Assembly (NCBI GenBank): GCA_029558715.1
Contig: JAKQEA010000042.1
Coordinates: 1-64,000, forward strand
Direction: 5' to 3'
Source of the DNA: Bacteroidota bacterium
GTDB lineage: Bacteria; Bacteroidota; Bacteroidia; Chitinophagales; Chitinophagaceae
Length of the DNA stretch: 64,000 bases
Numbering within the stretch: position 1 is the first letter of the stretch; every line of letters starts with the position of its first letter. A model generated the notes under the pieces. That model made no database searches. It saw only the letters and a list, made by a program, of their open reading frames with translations, and was not told the DNA's origin. A program made the translations under genes and the position numbers. Shown here in pieces: positions 28,803 to 37,987 of the stretch.

Positions 28803-29285
28803 CTAAGGCCACTCATCATTCCAGTCATCGTAATATTCTGCTGTTACAATTCCGCCGGGTGTAGATATCCTGGCCGTAAATGGTTTAATCCCTTTTATTT
28901 CATCCCAATAACCAATAATCCCGGTATTCTGATATGCTTTTTCGGGTTTCCAATTAGGGTCAGAGTCATCTGGCTTTTGTGGAGTTCTGAGTTCTTCTGG
29001 AGTATAATTTGAAATTGCAATTGCAAGATCCCCAGCCATTGGTTTTCCTTTGGCTATAGTTTCTTCATAAATCTGCTTATACAAATAGGCGATTACACTG
29101 CGTGATATTTTAATTACAAAAGGAGCTCCATTATATTTACGATAGCCCCGCATATATGCTTTTGCCACATCAACAGTAATGGGCATTGCGTCTTTTACTT
29201 TCTCATTAAATTTTTGAAATTTAGAATTGAGCTCCTCCTGAAACGCCATTGCGTCTTTATTTATCTGCTGTTCTATGCTTTCCAT
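28803..29285 (-). CDS. hypothetical protein ending YDDWNDEWP
   Basis: 160 aa ORF with C-terminal motif shared with 28250..28750. Confidence 0.7.
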   Translation of the reverse strand: MESIEQQINKDAMAFQEELNSKFQKFNEKVKDAMPITVDVAKAYMRGYRKYNGAPFVIKISRSVIAYLYKQIYEETIAKGKPMAGDLAIAISNYTPEELRTPQKPDDSDPNWKPEKAYQNTGIIGYWDEIKGIKPFTARISTPGGIVTAEYYDDWNDEWP

Positions 29286-29332
29286 AATATAATTGTTTTT
29301 AGGTGAAAGAATAAGTGATTATAAAAAAGATT

Positions 29333-30223
29333 TTACCTGCTGTTAAAAGGTTCATAGCTACCGGGCAACCCCTTCAGATCCAGTTCCAGCGTCGTTTTCC
29401 CATTGTCCGCCACTGCCCCGACAGTAAAAGCTCCCCATGCTTTTGTTTTTATTTCGGCTATTCCATTCAGTACGATAATAACAGGACTGGAATTGATAAA
29501 CGTCGGATGCAGATGAAAAGTAACAATACCCTTTAATGGATCCTTTTTGGGATCAGTACTTTCCACCCTGAGTATTATTTCAGCCCAGTCACTTCCGGTT
29601 ATCCTGTTGATCACCGCAGAGAGTTTCCGGTTATTACTTTCTGCCTTACCTCCCCATCTGCCCTTTTGAGGATCCAGTGCACTAGTCTCGTTCACCATTC
29701 TTGTCTTTTCTTCAATGAACAGATGTTTCATTTCTTCCGTAGCAGTTCTGCCTCCCTGTGGCACCTGTGGAGTTTGTGCCATCTGGCTTTGTGCTTCATT
29801 CAGGGCTTTGGCTATTTCCTGGAAATCAGCGGATACTCCGTCTTTGCCAAAATTGAAAGATTTTAATCTTGGCAGTATGGCGAGGATGATGAATACGCCA
29901 AACAGCAGCAGGAAATAATTATAAACAGCTGTAAGTTTTTTATTGATGCTGTCATCACTTGTTGGTGCTGCAGCAACTGACTCAGCCGGCTTTGTCACTA
30001 TAGTTGTATCAATTATAATCTTTTTACCGGTCGCTTTTATACTGCTGTCAATCTTTATGGAAGTGGTGGAAGTAATTAATGGCAGAACGGACTTAGCTGC
30101 CGCAGGCGGCGCCGGTTTGGTAAATACATACATCACAATTAAAATGAAAAGTGTAACTGCAATTATAAACGATAATACAGATACCCAATTGTAAAGGCGG
30201 TTGTTGCCCGTTGCAGAACTCAT
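29333..30223 (-). CDS. two-TM protein with C-terminal pYEATS-like domain
   Basis: TM segments 'VSVLSFIIAVTLFILIVMYVF' and 'YFLLLFGVFIILAILPRL'; C-term 'VTFHLHPTFINSSPVIIVLNGIAEIKTKAWGAFTVGAVADNGKTTLELDLKGLPG'. Confidence 0.6.
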   Translation of the reverse strand: MSSATGNNRLYNWVSVLSFIIAVTLFILIVMYVFTKPAPPAAAKSVLPLITSTTSIKIDSSIKATGKKIIIDTTIVTKPAESVAAAPTSDDSINKKLTAVYNYFLLLFGVFIILAILPRLKSFNFGKDGVSADFQEIAKALNEAQSQMAQTPQVPQGGRTATEEMKHLFIEEKTRMVNETSALDPQKGRWGGKAESNNRKLSAVINRITGSDWAEIILRVESTDPKKDPLKGIVTFHLHPTFINSSPVIIVLNGIAEIKTKAWGAFTVGAVADNGKTTLELDLKGLPGSYEPFNSR

Positions 30224-30318
30224 AGCCGTTGGTTTTATTCAAGATAAACTATAACAGTTGTATCTGAAAGTTATTTGATTATTACGGAAGTTACTAACCG
30301 AAAATTGCACAATAAAGT

Positions 30319-30780
30319 TTATAGCTTTTTAATAACGACTTTATTTATAATAGTGCCACTGTAACCGCAGCAACCGGCGCATGACTGTGTATCCACCGTT
30401 ACCCAGCCCTCCGGTACAGGCCCGGGGCACATCATAATTACGGTACCGGAGGGCAGATTGTCTATCCGCTTGATGACGGGTTTGTTAATAATAGTGCCGC
30501 TGTAGCCGCAACAGCCGGCGCATGACCGGGTATCAATTACCACCCAGCCAACAGGTGTTGCCTGCGGACAAATTTCCAGGGTGGTGCCCACAGGCAGGTT
30601 ATCAATACGTTTAATGATCAGTTTATTGATAATGGTACCTGTATAACCACAGCAACCGGCGCATGACCGGGTATTGATAATAACCCAGCCGGATGGCACG
30701 GTACCCGGACAAATTTCCTGCTCCTGGCCAAATGCAAATGATGCTAACAGGATGAAAGCGGCTGTAATAATCTTTTTCAT
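30319..30780 (-). CDS. secreted Cys-rich protein of three 47-aa tandem repeats
   Basis: Signal peptide MKKIITAAFILLASFAFGQ; three repeats 'ICPxxxPxGWVxIxTxSCAGCCGYxGTIINKxxIKR'. Confidence 0.8.
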   Translation of the reverse strand: MKKIITAAFILLASFAFGQEQEICPGTVPSGWVIINTRSCAGCCGYTGTIINKLIIKRIDNLPVGTTLEICPQATPVGWVVIDTRSCAGCCGYSGTIINKPVIKRIDNLPSGTVIMMCPGPVPEGWVTVDTQSCAGCCGYSGTIINKVVIKKL

Positions 30781-31006
30781 AACGAAGGAGTTGAAATTAT
30801 TTAAAAGGCACTTGCAATGTAGAACGATGATATACTATGTACAACGGGTTTATAACCCTTTCCGGCAGGTGATAACACGGTATATATTTAAGAAAACAAC
30901 GGTTGTCCGGCGCTTCCTCCTGCAACTACTTTCACCATGATATCAGCAGAACCAGGTAATCAACAATAACCCTGTCCTGTTTTCCAGAACCATTAAAAAA
31001 TTTAAA

Positions 31007-31564
31007 ATGAAAAAAGTGTTTTCAGTTGACAGCATAAAGCTGGCCCTCAACAAAAGCAATCCTCCCTGCCTTGTAGTAACTGCCGAAGGAACGGCTAATA
31101 CATCGGGCTGGTCCGGTTTTACCCTTCGTCCCTTGTGGAACAGAAGTAATCCCCCCGTTAACGGTGTTTACTCATTTGCACTGGAAGGTGTACCGCCAAC
31201 CGGCATTGTACAGCAGGTGCTTACTCCTACAGGCCCTGTCAGCCATACATTAACCTACGGCGAAACAAAGGATGTAAGAAAAGTAGTGGTATATGCCGCT
31301 TCCAACAGCCAGTCTGTGGAATACAATGAAAAAAATGCAACCGATTCTTTGTTGTCGGCTTCGCCTGATGCCATAACACAAACAGGTGTTGGCTACTCTG
31401 ATAACTGGGACCTCGCCGATGCTTTCAGGGATGCCATTAAAAATCTGCCCACCGATCCTTATCCTTATCCCGATAAGCTGCAGCAATACAGAATTGTTAG
31501 TATTGAAGCGGAGGTAGGAGGGTTCGTCGGGCTCAACAGGATGAAAGTAACCATTGAAGCATAA
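31007..31564 (+). CDS. hypothetical protein
   Basis: 185 aa ORF, 'CLVVTAEGTANTSGWSGFTLRPL'; no signal peptide. Confidence 0.65.
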   Translation: MKKVFSVDSIKLALNKSNPPCLVVTAEGTANTSGWSGFTLRPLWNRSNPPVNGVYSFALEGVPPTGIVQQVLTPTGPVSHTLTYGETKDVRKVVVYAASNSQSVEYNEKNATDSLLSASPDAITQTGVGYSDNWDLADAFRDAIKNLPTDPYPYPDKLQQYRIVSIEAEVGGFVGLNRMKVTIEA

Positions 31565-31593
31565 ACTGTCCATTAAATCAAACACCATTTTAT

Positions 31594-31923
31594 ATGTCAA
31601 CAAAAATTACCACTTCTGATTGGGCTGCATGGGTCAACCTCATGCTTCCAGCACCAACTCCGGGCGGCACCCTGCATGTTGTCGGAACAGTTGATACACA
31701 CTCTGCTGATTTCGCTTTCCTGGAAAAAGCAGTACCACAGGGCAAAAACCCATCTATACTGCTGTTGAACCTGCGGACCGAAACCGGGACTGCACCGGCG
31801 AAAAACCCGCAAAACGTAAGTTATACGGAAACATTACAAACAAAAGGCCAATACAGTGAAGTACAGGTATGGTACAATGGTAAATTGGAAGCGGCCATTA
31901 CAAAGATTGAAGAAGTGCATTGA
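31594..31923 (+). CDS. hypothetical protein
   Basis: 109 aa ORF, 'LHVVGTVDTHSADFAFLEKAVPQGKNPSILLLNL'; 29 bp downstream of previous ORF. Confidence 0.65.
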   Translation: MSTKITTSDWAAWVNLMLPAPTPGGTLHVVGTVDTHSADFAFLEKAVPQGKNPSILLLNLRTETGTAPAKNPQNVSYTETLQTKGQYSEVQVWYNGKLEAAITKIEEVH

Positions 31924-32031
31924 TCAAACGGCAGTATAAAGGCGAAAACAACGGGCAACTTTTAGTATCAGGCGGCCTGGCGGTTTTTCGCCTTTTCTTT
32001 CTTTCATTATCTTACGGCCTTCAAATACATC

Positions 32032-33621
32032 ATGGCCAAAACAAAAAAGGAAACCAACACCCAGCCGCTTGAAAAAACACTCTGGCTTGCTGCCGATAAG
32101 CTCCGCAAAAATATGGATGCTGCCGAATACAAACACATTGTACTCGGCCTCATCTTTCTCAAATATATTTCTGATGCATTTGAAGAATTGTATGCAGCAC
32201 TAAGCAGTGATAAACTCGCCGATGCCGAAGATGCCGATGAGTACCGGGCCAAAAATGTTTTCTATGTGCCTCCGCAGGCAAGGTGGAGTTATCTTTTATC
32301 CAAAGCCAAAGACCCGCTGATTGGAAAAATGGTGGATGATGCCATGGATGCCATTGAAGCACTTAACCCTACATTAAAAGGTGTTCTTCCAAAGGTATTT
32401 GCCCGGCCCAATCTCGATAAAAACTCACTCGGTGCATTGATTGACATGATCGGCACCATTGCACTGGGGGATGCGGCAGCAAGAGCCAAAGATTTATTAG
32501 GCAGGGTGTATGAATATTTTCTCGGACAGTTTGCACTGGCCGAAGGAAAAAAAGGCGGACAGTTCTATACACCGCAAAGCATTGTTCGCTTACTGGTAGA
32601 AATGCTGGAGCCATACAAAGGCCGTGTGTTTGATCCCTGCTGTGGCAGCGGCGGCATGTTTGTACAGAGTGAAAAATTTGTGCTGGCACATGCCGGTAAA
32701 ATAGACGACATCAGTATTTACGGACAGGAAAGTAACCAAACCACTTACCGTTTGGCAAGGATGAATCTTTCCATCCGCGGTATTGACAGCAGCAATATTA
32801 AATGGAACAACGAAGGAAGTTTTTTGCGGGATGCACATCCTGATTTAAAAGCTGATTATATTATTGCCAACCCACCGTTTAATGACAGCGACTGGAGCGG
32901 CGAACTGCTCACCACCGATGGCCGCTGGCAATATGGTGTGCCGCCGGCCGGGAATGCCAACTTTGCCTGGGTGCAGCATTTCATTTATCATTTAAGTGCA
33001 ACAGGTATGGCTGGTTTTGTATTGAGTAACGGAAGCCTCAGCAGTAATACCGGTGGCGAAGGTGAAATACGGCAACGCCTAGTAGAAAATGATCTGGTGG
33101 ATTGCATTGTGATGCTGCCCAAACAATTATTTTACAATACAGGCATACCCGCCTGCCTATGGTTTTTGAGCAGGAAGCGTAGCCACTCCTCCCCTGGAGG
33201 AGGAGGCAGGGAGAGGGCCAGTAACAGAAAAGGCGAAGTATTATTTATAGATGCCAGCGAACTCGGTTTTATGATTGACCGCAAGAGCCGTGACCTTAGC
33301 GATGAAGACATTAAAAAAATTACCAGCACATACCACAGCTGGAAAAAACGGAGTGATACTAACTCCTCCCCTGAAGGGGGAGGTTGGGAGGGGGACATAA
33401 AAGGCTTTTGCAAATCGGCCACCCTTGCCGAGATAGCCAAACATAAATATGTATTAACCCCCGGCCGCTATGTAGGCATACCCGATGCGGTGGAAGATGA
33501 AGAAGCCTATGAAGAAAAAATAGCAAAACTTACTGCTGAACTGAAAACACAAATGACGGAAGCAGAAAAATTAGATAAAGAAATAAAAATGCAGTTGAAA
33601 AAAATCGGGATAGAATTATGA
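32032..33621 (+). CDS. hsdM: type I restriction-modification system, methyltransferase subunit
   Basis: '[37 protein letters not shown]', '[13 protein letters not shown]', '[12 protein letters not shown]'. Confidence 0.97.
   Translation: MAKTKKETNTQPLEKTLWLAADKLRKNMDAAEYKHIVLGLIFLKYISDAFEELYAALSSDKLADAEDADEYRAKNVFYVPPQARWSYLLSKAKDPLIGKMVDDAMDAIEALNPTLKGVLPKVFARPNLDKNSLGALIDMIGTIALGDAAARAKDLLGRVYEYFLGQFALAEGKKGGQFYTPQSIVRLLVEMLEPYKGRVFDPCCGSGGMFVQSEKFVLAHAGKIDDISIYGQESNQTTYRLARMNLSIRGIDSSNIKWNNEGSFLRDAHPDLKADYIIANPPFNDSDWSGELLTTDGRWQYGVPPAGNANFAWVQHFIYHLSATGMAGFVLSNGSLSSNTGGEGEIRQRLVENDLVDCIVMLPKQLFYNTGIPACLWFLSRKRSHSSPGGGGRERASNRKGEVLFIDASELGFMIDRKSRDLSDEDIKKITSTYHSWKKRSDTNSSPEGGGWEGDIKGFCKSATLAEIAKHKYVLTPGRYVGIPDAVEDEEAYEEKIAKLTAELKTQMTEAEKLDKEIKMQLKKIGIEL
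33186..33219 (+). repeat. G-rich palindromic repeat, copy 3, in frame in hsdM
   Basis: CTCCTCCCCTGGAGGAGGAGGCAGGGAGAGGGCC encoding [11 protein letters not shown]. Confidence 0.75.
33363..33396 (+). repeat. G-rich palindromic repeat, copy 4, in frame in hsdM
   Basis: CTCCTCCCCTGAAGGGGGAGGTTGGGAGGGGGAC encoding [11 protein letters not shown]. Confidence 0.75.
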
Positions 33622-33635
33622 TTTTATCAACCGGT

Positions 33636-34775
33636 ATGGCAAAACAAAAAAATAAATACCAGCAGATAGTAGAAAGCCTGAAAGAAAAGATCAGGCTATC
33701 CCGTATGCAGGCTACAACGCAGGTAAACCACTTGCTAATAAAAACATATTGGGAAATTGGTACTACTATTTTGCAACAGGAAAAAGAAGAAGGCTGGGGC
33801 GCCGGTGTAGTCGCCAATCTTGCTGCAGACCTGAAAGCAGCTTTTCCTGATATGAAAGGATTGTCTCAGCGCAACCTTACTTATATGCGAAACTTTGCCG
33901 CTGCTTATCCCTGTTTTCCAATTTTGCAAGCACCACTTGCAAAATTGACCGTTGCCGGTAAACGCAAACAAGCTGACAATACTGCTTCTTCAATTTTGCA
34001 AGCACCGCTTGCAAAATTGAGCTGGTATCACCACATCACTCTGCTGGATAAAGTAAAAGACGAAAAGGAAAGGGTTTTTTATATATACAAAACCATTGAA
34101 AACGGGTGGAGCCGCAATGTAATGGTGCACCAGGTAGAGAGCCGTTTATACAAACGGCAGGGAAAAGCCATCACCAATTTTAAACACACCTTATTGCCCC
34201 TGCAATCAGACCTGGCCAATGAAATGGTAAAGAGCCCTTACCTCTTCGACTTCCTGGGGCTGGGAGATGAAGTGCAGGAACGGGAACTGGAAAAAGCATT
34301 GATACAGCATATCAAAAAATTTATGCTGGAATTGGGCAAGGGGTTTGCCTATGTAGGCAACCAGTACAACCTGCAGGTAGAAGGCGATGAATATTTCTTA
34401 GACCTGTTGTTTTATAATTACCTGCTGCACCGCTTTGTGGTGTTTGAATTGAAGGTAGGGGAATTTAAACCCGAGTATGCAGGCAAATTGAATTTCTACA
34501 TTAATACTATTGACGGGCAGATAAAAACGGAAAGCCACCAGCCCACCATTGGCATACTGCTTTGCAAAACGCCCAACAAAACAGTGGTAAAGTATGCGCT
34601 GCAGGGAATGGATACACCTATTGGCGTGGCAGAATACCAGCTTACCCGTACACTGCCCCGGCAACTGAAAAGCGGCATACCCTCTATTGCCGAGCTGGAA
34701 GCTGAAATGAATAAAGGATATAAGCAGTTGAAAAAACCGGTAAAAAAAAAGAAATCGGTAAAAAAGAAAAAATAA
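33636..34775 (+). CDS. DUF1016 / YhcG-like PDDEXK nuclease family protein
   Basis: 'YWEIGTTILQQE...GWGAGVVANLAADLKAAFPDMKGLSQRNLTYMRNFAAAY', 'FLDLLFYNYLLHRFVVFELKVGEFKPEYAGKLNFY'. Confidence 0.9.
   Translation: MAKQKNKYQQIVESLKEKIRLSRMQATTQVNHLLIKTYWEIGTTILQQEKEEGWGAGVVANLAADLKAAFPDMKGLSQRNLTYMRNFAAAYPCFPILQAPLAKLTVAGKRKQADNTASSILQAPLAKLSWYHHITLLDKVKDEKERVFYIYKTIENGWSRNVMVHQVESRLYKRQGKAITNFKHTLLPLQSDLANEMVKSPYLFDFLGLGDEVQERELEKALIQHIKKFMLELGKGFAYVGNQYNLQVEGDEYFLDLLFYNYLLHRFVVFELKVGEFKPEYAGKLNFYINTIDGQIKTESHQPTIGILLCKTPNKTVVKYALQGMDTPIGVAEYQLTRTLPRQLKSGIPSIAELEAEMNKGYKQLKKPVKKKKSVKKKK
33919..33947 (+). repeat. perfect 12-bp-stem hairpin, copy A, inside the DUF1016 gene
   Basis: CAATTTTGCAAG-CACCA-CTTGCAAAATTG. 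Confidence 0.9.
33991..34019 (+). repeat. perfect 12-bp-stem hairpin, copy B, inside the DUF1016 gene
   Basis: CAATTTTGCAAG-CACCG-CTTGCAAAATTG, exactly 72 bp downstream of copy A. Confidence 0.9.
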
Positions 34776-34867
34776 AATGATGAACGAGGCTGTAGTGCTA
34801 CTATCATCTTTCGTTGCGACACTCCGTTCAGGGTGCTGTTTGCTACTCACCAAAATAATTGCAGTGT

Positions 34868-36094
34868 ATGAGTGAATGGAAAGAAACTGATTTGGGTTTA
34901 TTACCTAATGATTGGGAAATAATAACTCTTGAAAAGCTTGTTAATGAAGAAAGAGGTATTTCTTATGGTGTTGTACAACCGGGTTTCCATAATGAAGAAG
35001 GCGTACCGATTTTACGTGTTAATAATATTAAGGATGGACGAATTATAATTGATGAAGTTCTTAGAGTTGACGAGGAGATTGAAAAAAATTATCAGCGAAC
35101 AAGATTGAGAGGCGGAGAATTATTGATAACGTTAGTTGGTAACTTAGGAGAATGTGCAATTGCAACTAAGGAATTTGAAGGATGGAACGTTGCAAGAGCC
35201 ATAGGTGTAATTGATTTGAATAGAAAAAAAGTAAATCCTGAGTGGATTAAATATTTACTATCAACAACTACAATAAAAAGTATAATTAATAGTTGGGCAA
35301 ATACTACTGTACAGGCAACGCTTAACTTAAAGGAGCTTAATCAACTTCCAATAAGTTTACCCCCTCTCCCCGAACAACAATCCATCGCAGCCATACTCAG
35401 CAGCCTCGACAACAAAATAGACCTGCTGCGCCGCCAAAACCAAACATTGGAACAATTAGCCCAAACTATTTTTAAGCAGTGGTTTGTTGAGAATAAAGAA
35501 AATCTTGAAACAGATGAAGTAGGTAATCTTTTCGACATTACGATTGGCAGAACTCCACCACGAAAGGAAGGTGAGTGGTTTACTGAAAACAGTTCAGACA
35601 TTAAATGGATTTCAATTAGAGATTTGGGAATTAGCGGCATTTATGTTGACACTACGGCAGAATATCTAACTAGTGAGGCAGTTGAACGTTTTAATATTCC
35701 AGTTATTCCAGCTAATACAGTTGTACTTAGTTTTAAATTAACTGTAGGAAGAGTAGCGATTACCACCGAAACTATGTTATCGAATGAAGCTATTGCTCAT
35801 TTCAAAATAAAAGCTGATTCTCCTTTTGTTTCTGAGTTCGTATATCTATTTCTAAAAACCTTCAACTTTGGTTCAATGGGGAGTACTTCATCAATTGCAG
35901 ATGCAGTTAATTCCCAAATGATTAAAGGGATTGAATTTCCAATTCCCGATGAATTATGGATTGAAAAATTTCAACCATCTATAATTACTTACTTTAAGAA
36001 AATAAGAAACAATACAAAAGAAATCCAAACCCTCACCCAATTGCGGGATAGTTTATTGCCCCGGCTCATGAGTGGTAAATTAAGGGTAGGGTGA
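34868..36094 (+). CDS. hsdS: type I restriction-modification system, specificity subunit
   Basis: Two target-recognition halves; 'LPISLPPLPEQQSIAAILSSLDNKIDLLRRQNQTLEQLAQTIFKQWFVE', 'LTQLRDSLLPRLMSGKLRV'. Confidence 0.95.
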   Translation: MSEWKETDLGLLPNDWEIITLEKLVNEERGISYGVVQPGFHNEEGVPILRVNNIKDGRIIIDEVLRVDEEIEKNYQRTRLRGGELLITLVGNLGECAIATKEFEGWNVARAIGVIDLNRKKVNPEWIKYLLSTTTIKSIINSWANTTVQATLNLKELNQLPISLPPLPEQQSIAAILSSLDNKIDLLRRQNQTLEQLAQTIFKQWFVENKENLETDEVGNLFDITIGRTPPRKEGEWFTENSSDIKWISIRDLGISGIYVDTTAEYLTSEAVERFNIPVIPANTVVLSFKLTVGRVAITTETMLSNEAIAHFKIKADSPFVSEFVYLFLKTFNFGSMGSTSSIADAVNSQMIKGIEFPIPDELWIEKFQPSIITYFKKIRNNTKEIQTLTQLRDSLLPRLMSGKLRVG

Positions 36095-36193
36095 AAACAC
36101 GGTGTAGATTCCCTGCAAACACGGTTGATTAGCTAATAATGACTTCCTACTTTAGAGGTATTAAAATTACTTAATCATTAAACCTGAATGTTT

Positions 36194-36619
36194 ATGGCAA
36201 CAAAGAAAAAAGTCACTTCTCCAACAGAACAACCGCCAATCAGAATTATTATTGAAGTGGTGATAAAAGATGAAAGAGAAAGGTCCTTAAAAAGAAATTT
36301 TGCTGGTTTAGCCGAGGCTGAAATTAGTTCATCCGATGAGTTAATTGAATCATTTGATCTGCGAAAACTTCCGCCCGTTGAAATTATGGTAAAACAAGCA
36401 ATTCTTAAAGCAGCGGGCAGATCGGGTAATCCCGAAGATCTATCTGATGATGCAGAACTTTCAGATTTATTTAGTTCAAATGCACAATACATTCTTTTAA
36501 GAGCATATCTGGAAGGCATTGCAAGATTGTTTAAGCCAACCGCCACAATTTCCCTTAATGAAGTGATGGGTTGTACAACAGTTGGAGATTGTATTGATCT
36601 TGTCAAAAGTAAAATTTAA
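36194..36619 (+). CDS. hypothetical protein (R-M cargo)
   Basis: ORF between hsdS and hsdR; no family recognised. Confidence 0.6.
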   Translation: MATKKKVTSPTEQPPIRIIIEVVIKDERERSLKRNFAGLAEAEISSSDELIESFDLRKLPPVEIMVKQAILKAAGRSGNPEDLSDDAELSDLFSSNAQYILLRAYLEGIARLFKPTATISLNEVMGCTTVGDCIDLVKSKI

Positions 36620-36623
36620 CAAA

Positions 36624-37556
36624 ATGAAAAAGCTTATCCTGTTTATTACGATACTTTTTAATCTGGCGTTAAATGCACAAAACTCTCCATCCTGGATTAA
36701 AAACCTCAAAATTCGTCAATCATTTGAAGATGATGACTCTAAGCAAAACCCGGCTGCTTTTACAATGACTTTTCCAAAAGGAAAGGAGTCTTCATATTTA
36801 ATTGATATGGGAGTTTTGTATAAACTGAACTCTAAAAGCAACACAAAGATTGGGAGTTTGATTGCTGAATATCATAGAATAAATCTCACTGATGAAGAAG
36901 TGAATAACTTTCAGATTGGATACAAACATGAATGGTTTTTCAAGAAACCAGTCGTTAGTGTTAAACCTGAAGATTTGGGAAATCCGGATTATTTTGATGC
37001 ATGGAAGACGTTTAAACTTAACTCTGCAATTAAATACAGATGGGATGATATTGATGGTTCGCATGGAATAGCAGGATCATTTCTATTTTCTTACTTTCAG
37101 CAGGGCTCGAAGTATAAAACATGGTGGAGCTCATGGAATATTAATGAGAATAAAACATTTGCGTGGATAGTAACACCTCAATTCGGTGTGGAATTCCAAC
37201 ATAATTTCAAAGCAGACAGTACAAAAATTGCAGGTTTTGTTGGAAGAGGAGTTGGTAAATTTAGTTTGAGCTTTGGAGCAATGAAACCTGATCCAGACGA
37301 TAAGATAATTCCACTGAACAAATGGCTTTTTACAGCAGATATGTCAGGCAAATATGATCTTTTTGGGAAAGAATACACCGACAACAGGTTTCACCCATTA
37401 ATAAAAACAGGCCTTGATATTTTTCTTATATATAAACCTGTTAAATTGATAATCGGCGGCTCATTTACTTATGGTGATAATCCTGTTGAAGGATTCAAAG
37501 AGTTTAAGTTCAAACCTCAGCAGTTTTGGGTAGTTGCAATTAAGATTCAGAAATAA
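36624..37556 (+). CDS. hypothetical secreted or outer-membrane protein
   Basis: Signal peptide MKKLILFITILFNLALNAQ; alternating beta-barrel-like C-terminal half. Confidence 0.6.
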   Translation: MKKLILFITILFNLALNAQNSPSWIKNLKIRQSFEDDDSKQNPAAFTMTFPKGKESSYLIDMGVLYKLNSKSNTKIGSLIAEYHRINLTDEEVNNFQIGYKHEWFFKKPVVSVKPEDLGNPDYFDAWKTFKLNSAIKYRWDDIDGSHGIAGSFLFSYFQQGSKYKTWWSSWNINENKTFAWIVTPQFGVEFQHNFKADSTKIAGFVGRGVGKFSLSFGAMKPDPDDKIIPLNKWLFTADMSGKYDLFGKEYTDNRFHPLIKTGLDIFLIYKPVKLIIGGSFTYGDNPVEGFKEFKFKPQQFWVVAIKIQK

Positions 37557-37578
37557 TTATAACAATAGTATTAAACAT

Positions 37579-37902
37579 ATGCCAGATTTTAAAATAGCAC
37601 TGACCTTCTTAAAAAAAAGCAAGAAAATTTCAATCGTTGAACTGGATAGAAATTATTTTGACAACACTATTGAATATATGAAGGAAGCAGATTTGGTTAG
37701 CTGGGTATATAGCATAGACAATGAAGATACCCGGCGTGAAATCCTGGATAAAATAAATCATTTGGGCGGACAGGGCGGAAATGATTTTGGTAGCCTTGTA
37801 TTCATAAACCAATCTAAATGCTTTGCAGGCCGGAATATTCTTGCTGCTATAGCTTGTGTAGAGAAAATAAGAGATAAAATTTTGCAGGATACAACTATCT
37901 GA
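37579..37902 (+). CDS. hypothetical protein (R-M cargo)
   Basis: 108 aa ORF between hsdS and hsdR. Confidence 0.55.
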   Translation: MPDFKIALTFLKKSKKISIVELDRNYFDNTIEYMKEADLVSWVYSIDNEDTRREILDKINHLGGQGGNDFGSLVFINQSKCFAGRNILAAIACVEKIRDKILQDTTI

Positions 37903-37987
37903 TATATTTAATTAATATTTTTAAAGCTGTTGTGTTATAACTAACGGCATTTTCTTTTTACCTTAATGGCTTATTCCCATTAAGCCC

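Noticed and set aside
30674-30940. + strand ORF 88 aa opposite the Cys-rich repeat protein
   Set aside because: Largely antisense to a gene with a clear signal peptide and repeats; no supporting features.
35355-35390. CCCCCTCTCCCCGAACAACAATCC in hsdS resembling the G-rich repeat
   Set aside because: It encodes the conserved HsdS motif PPLPEQQ, so similarity is explained by protein constraint.
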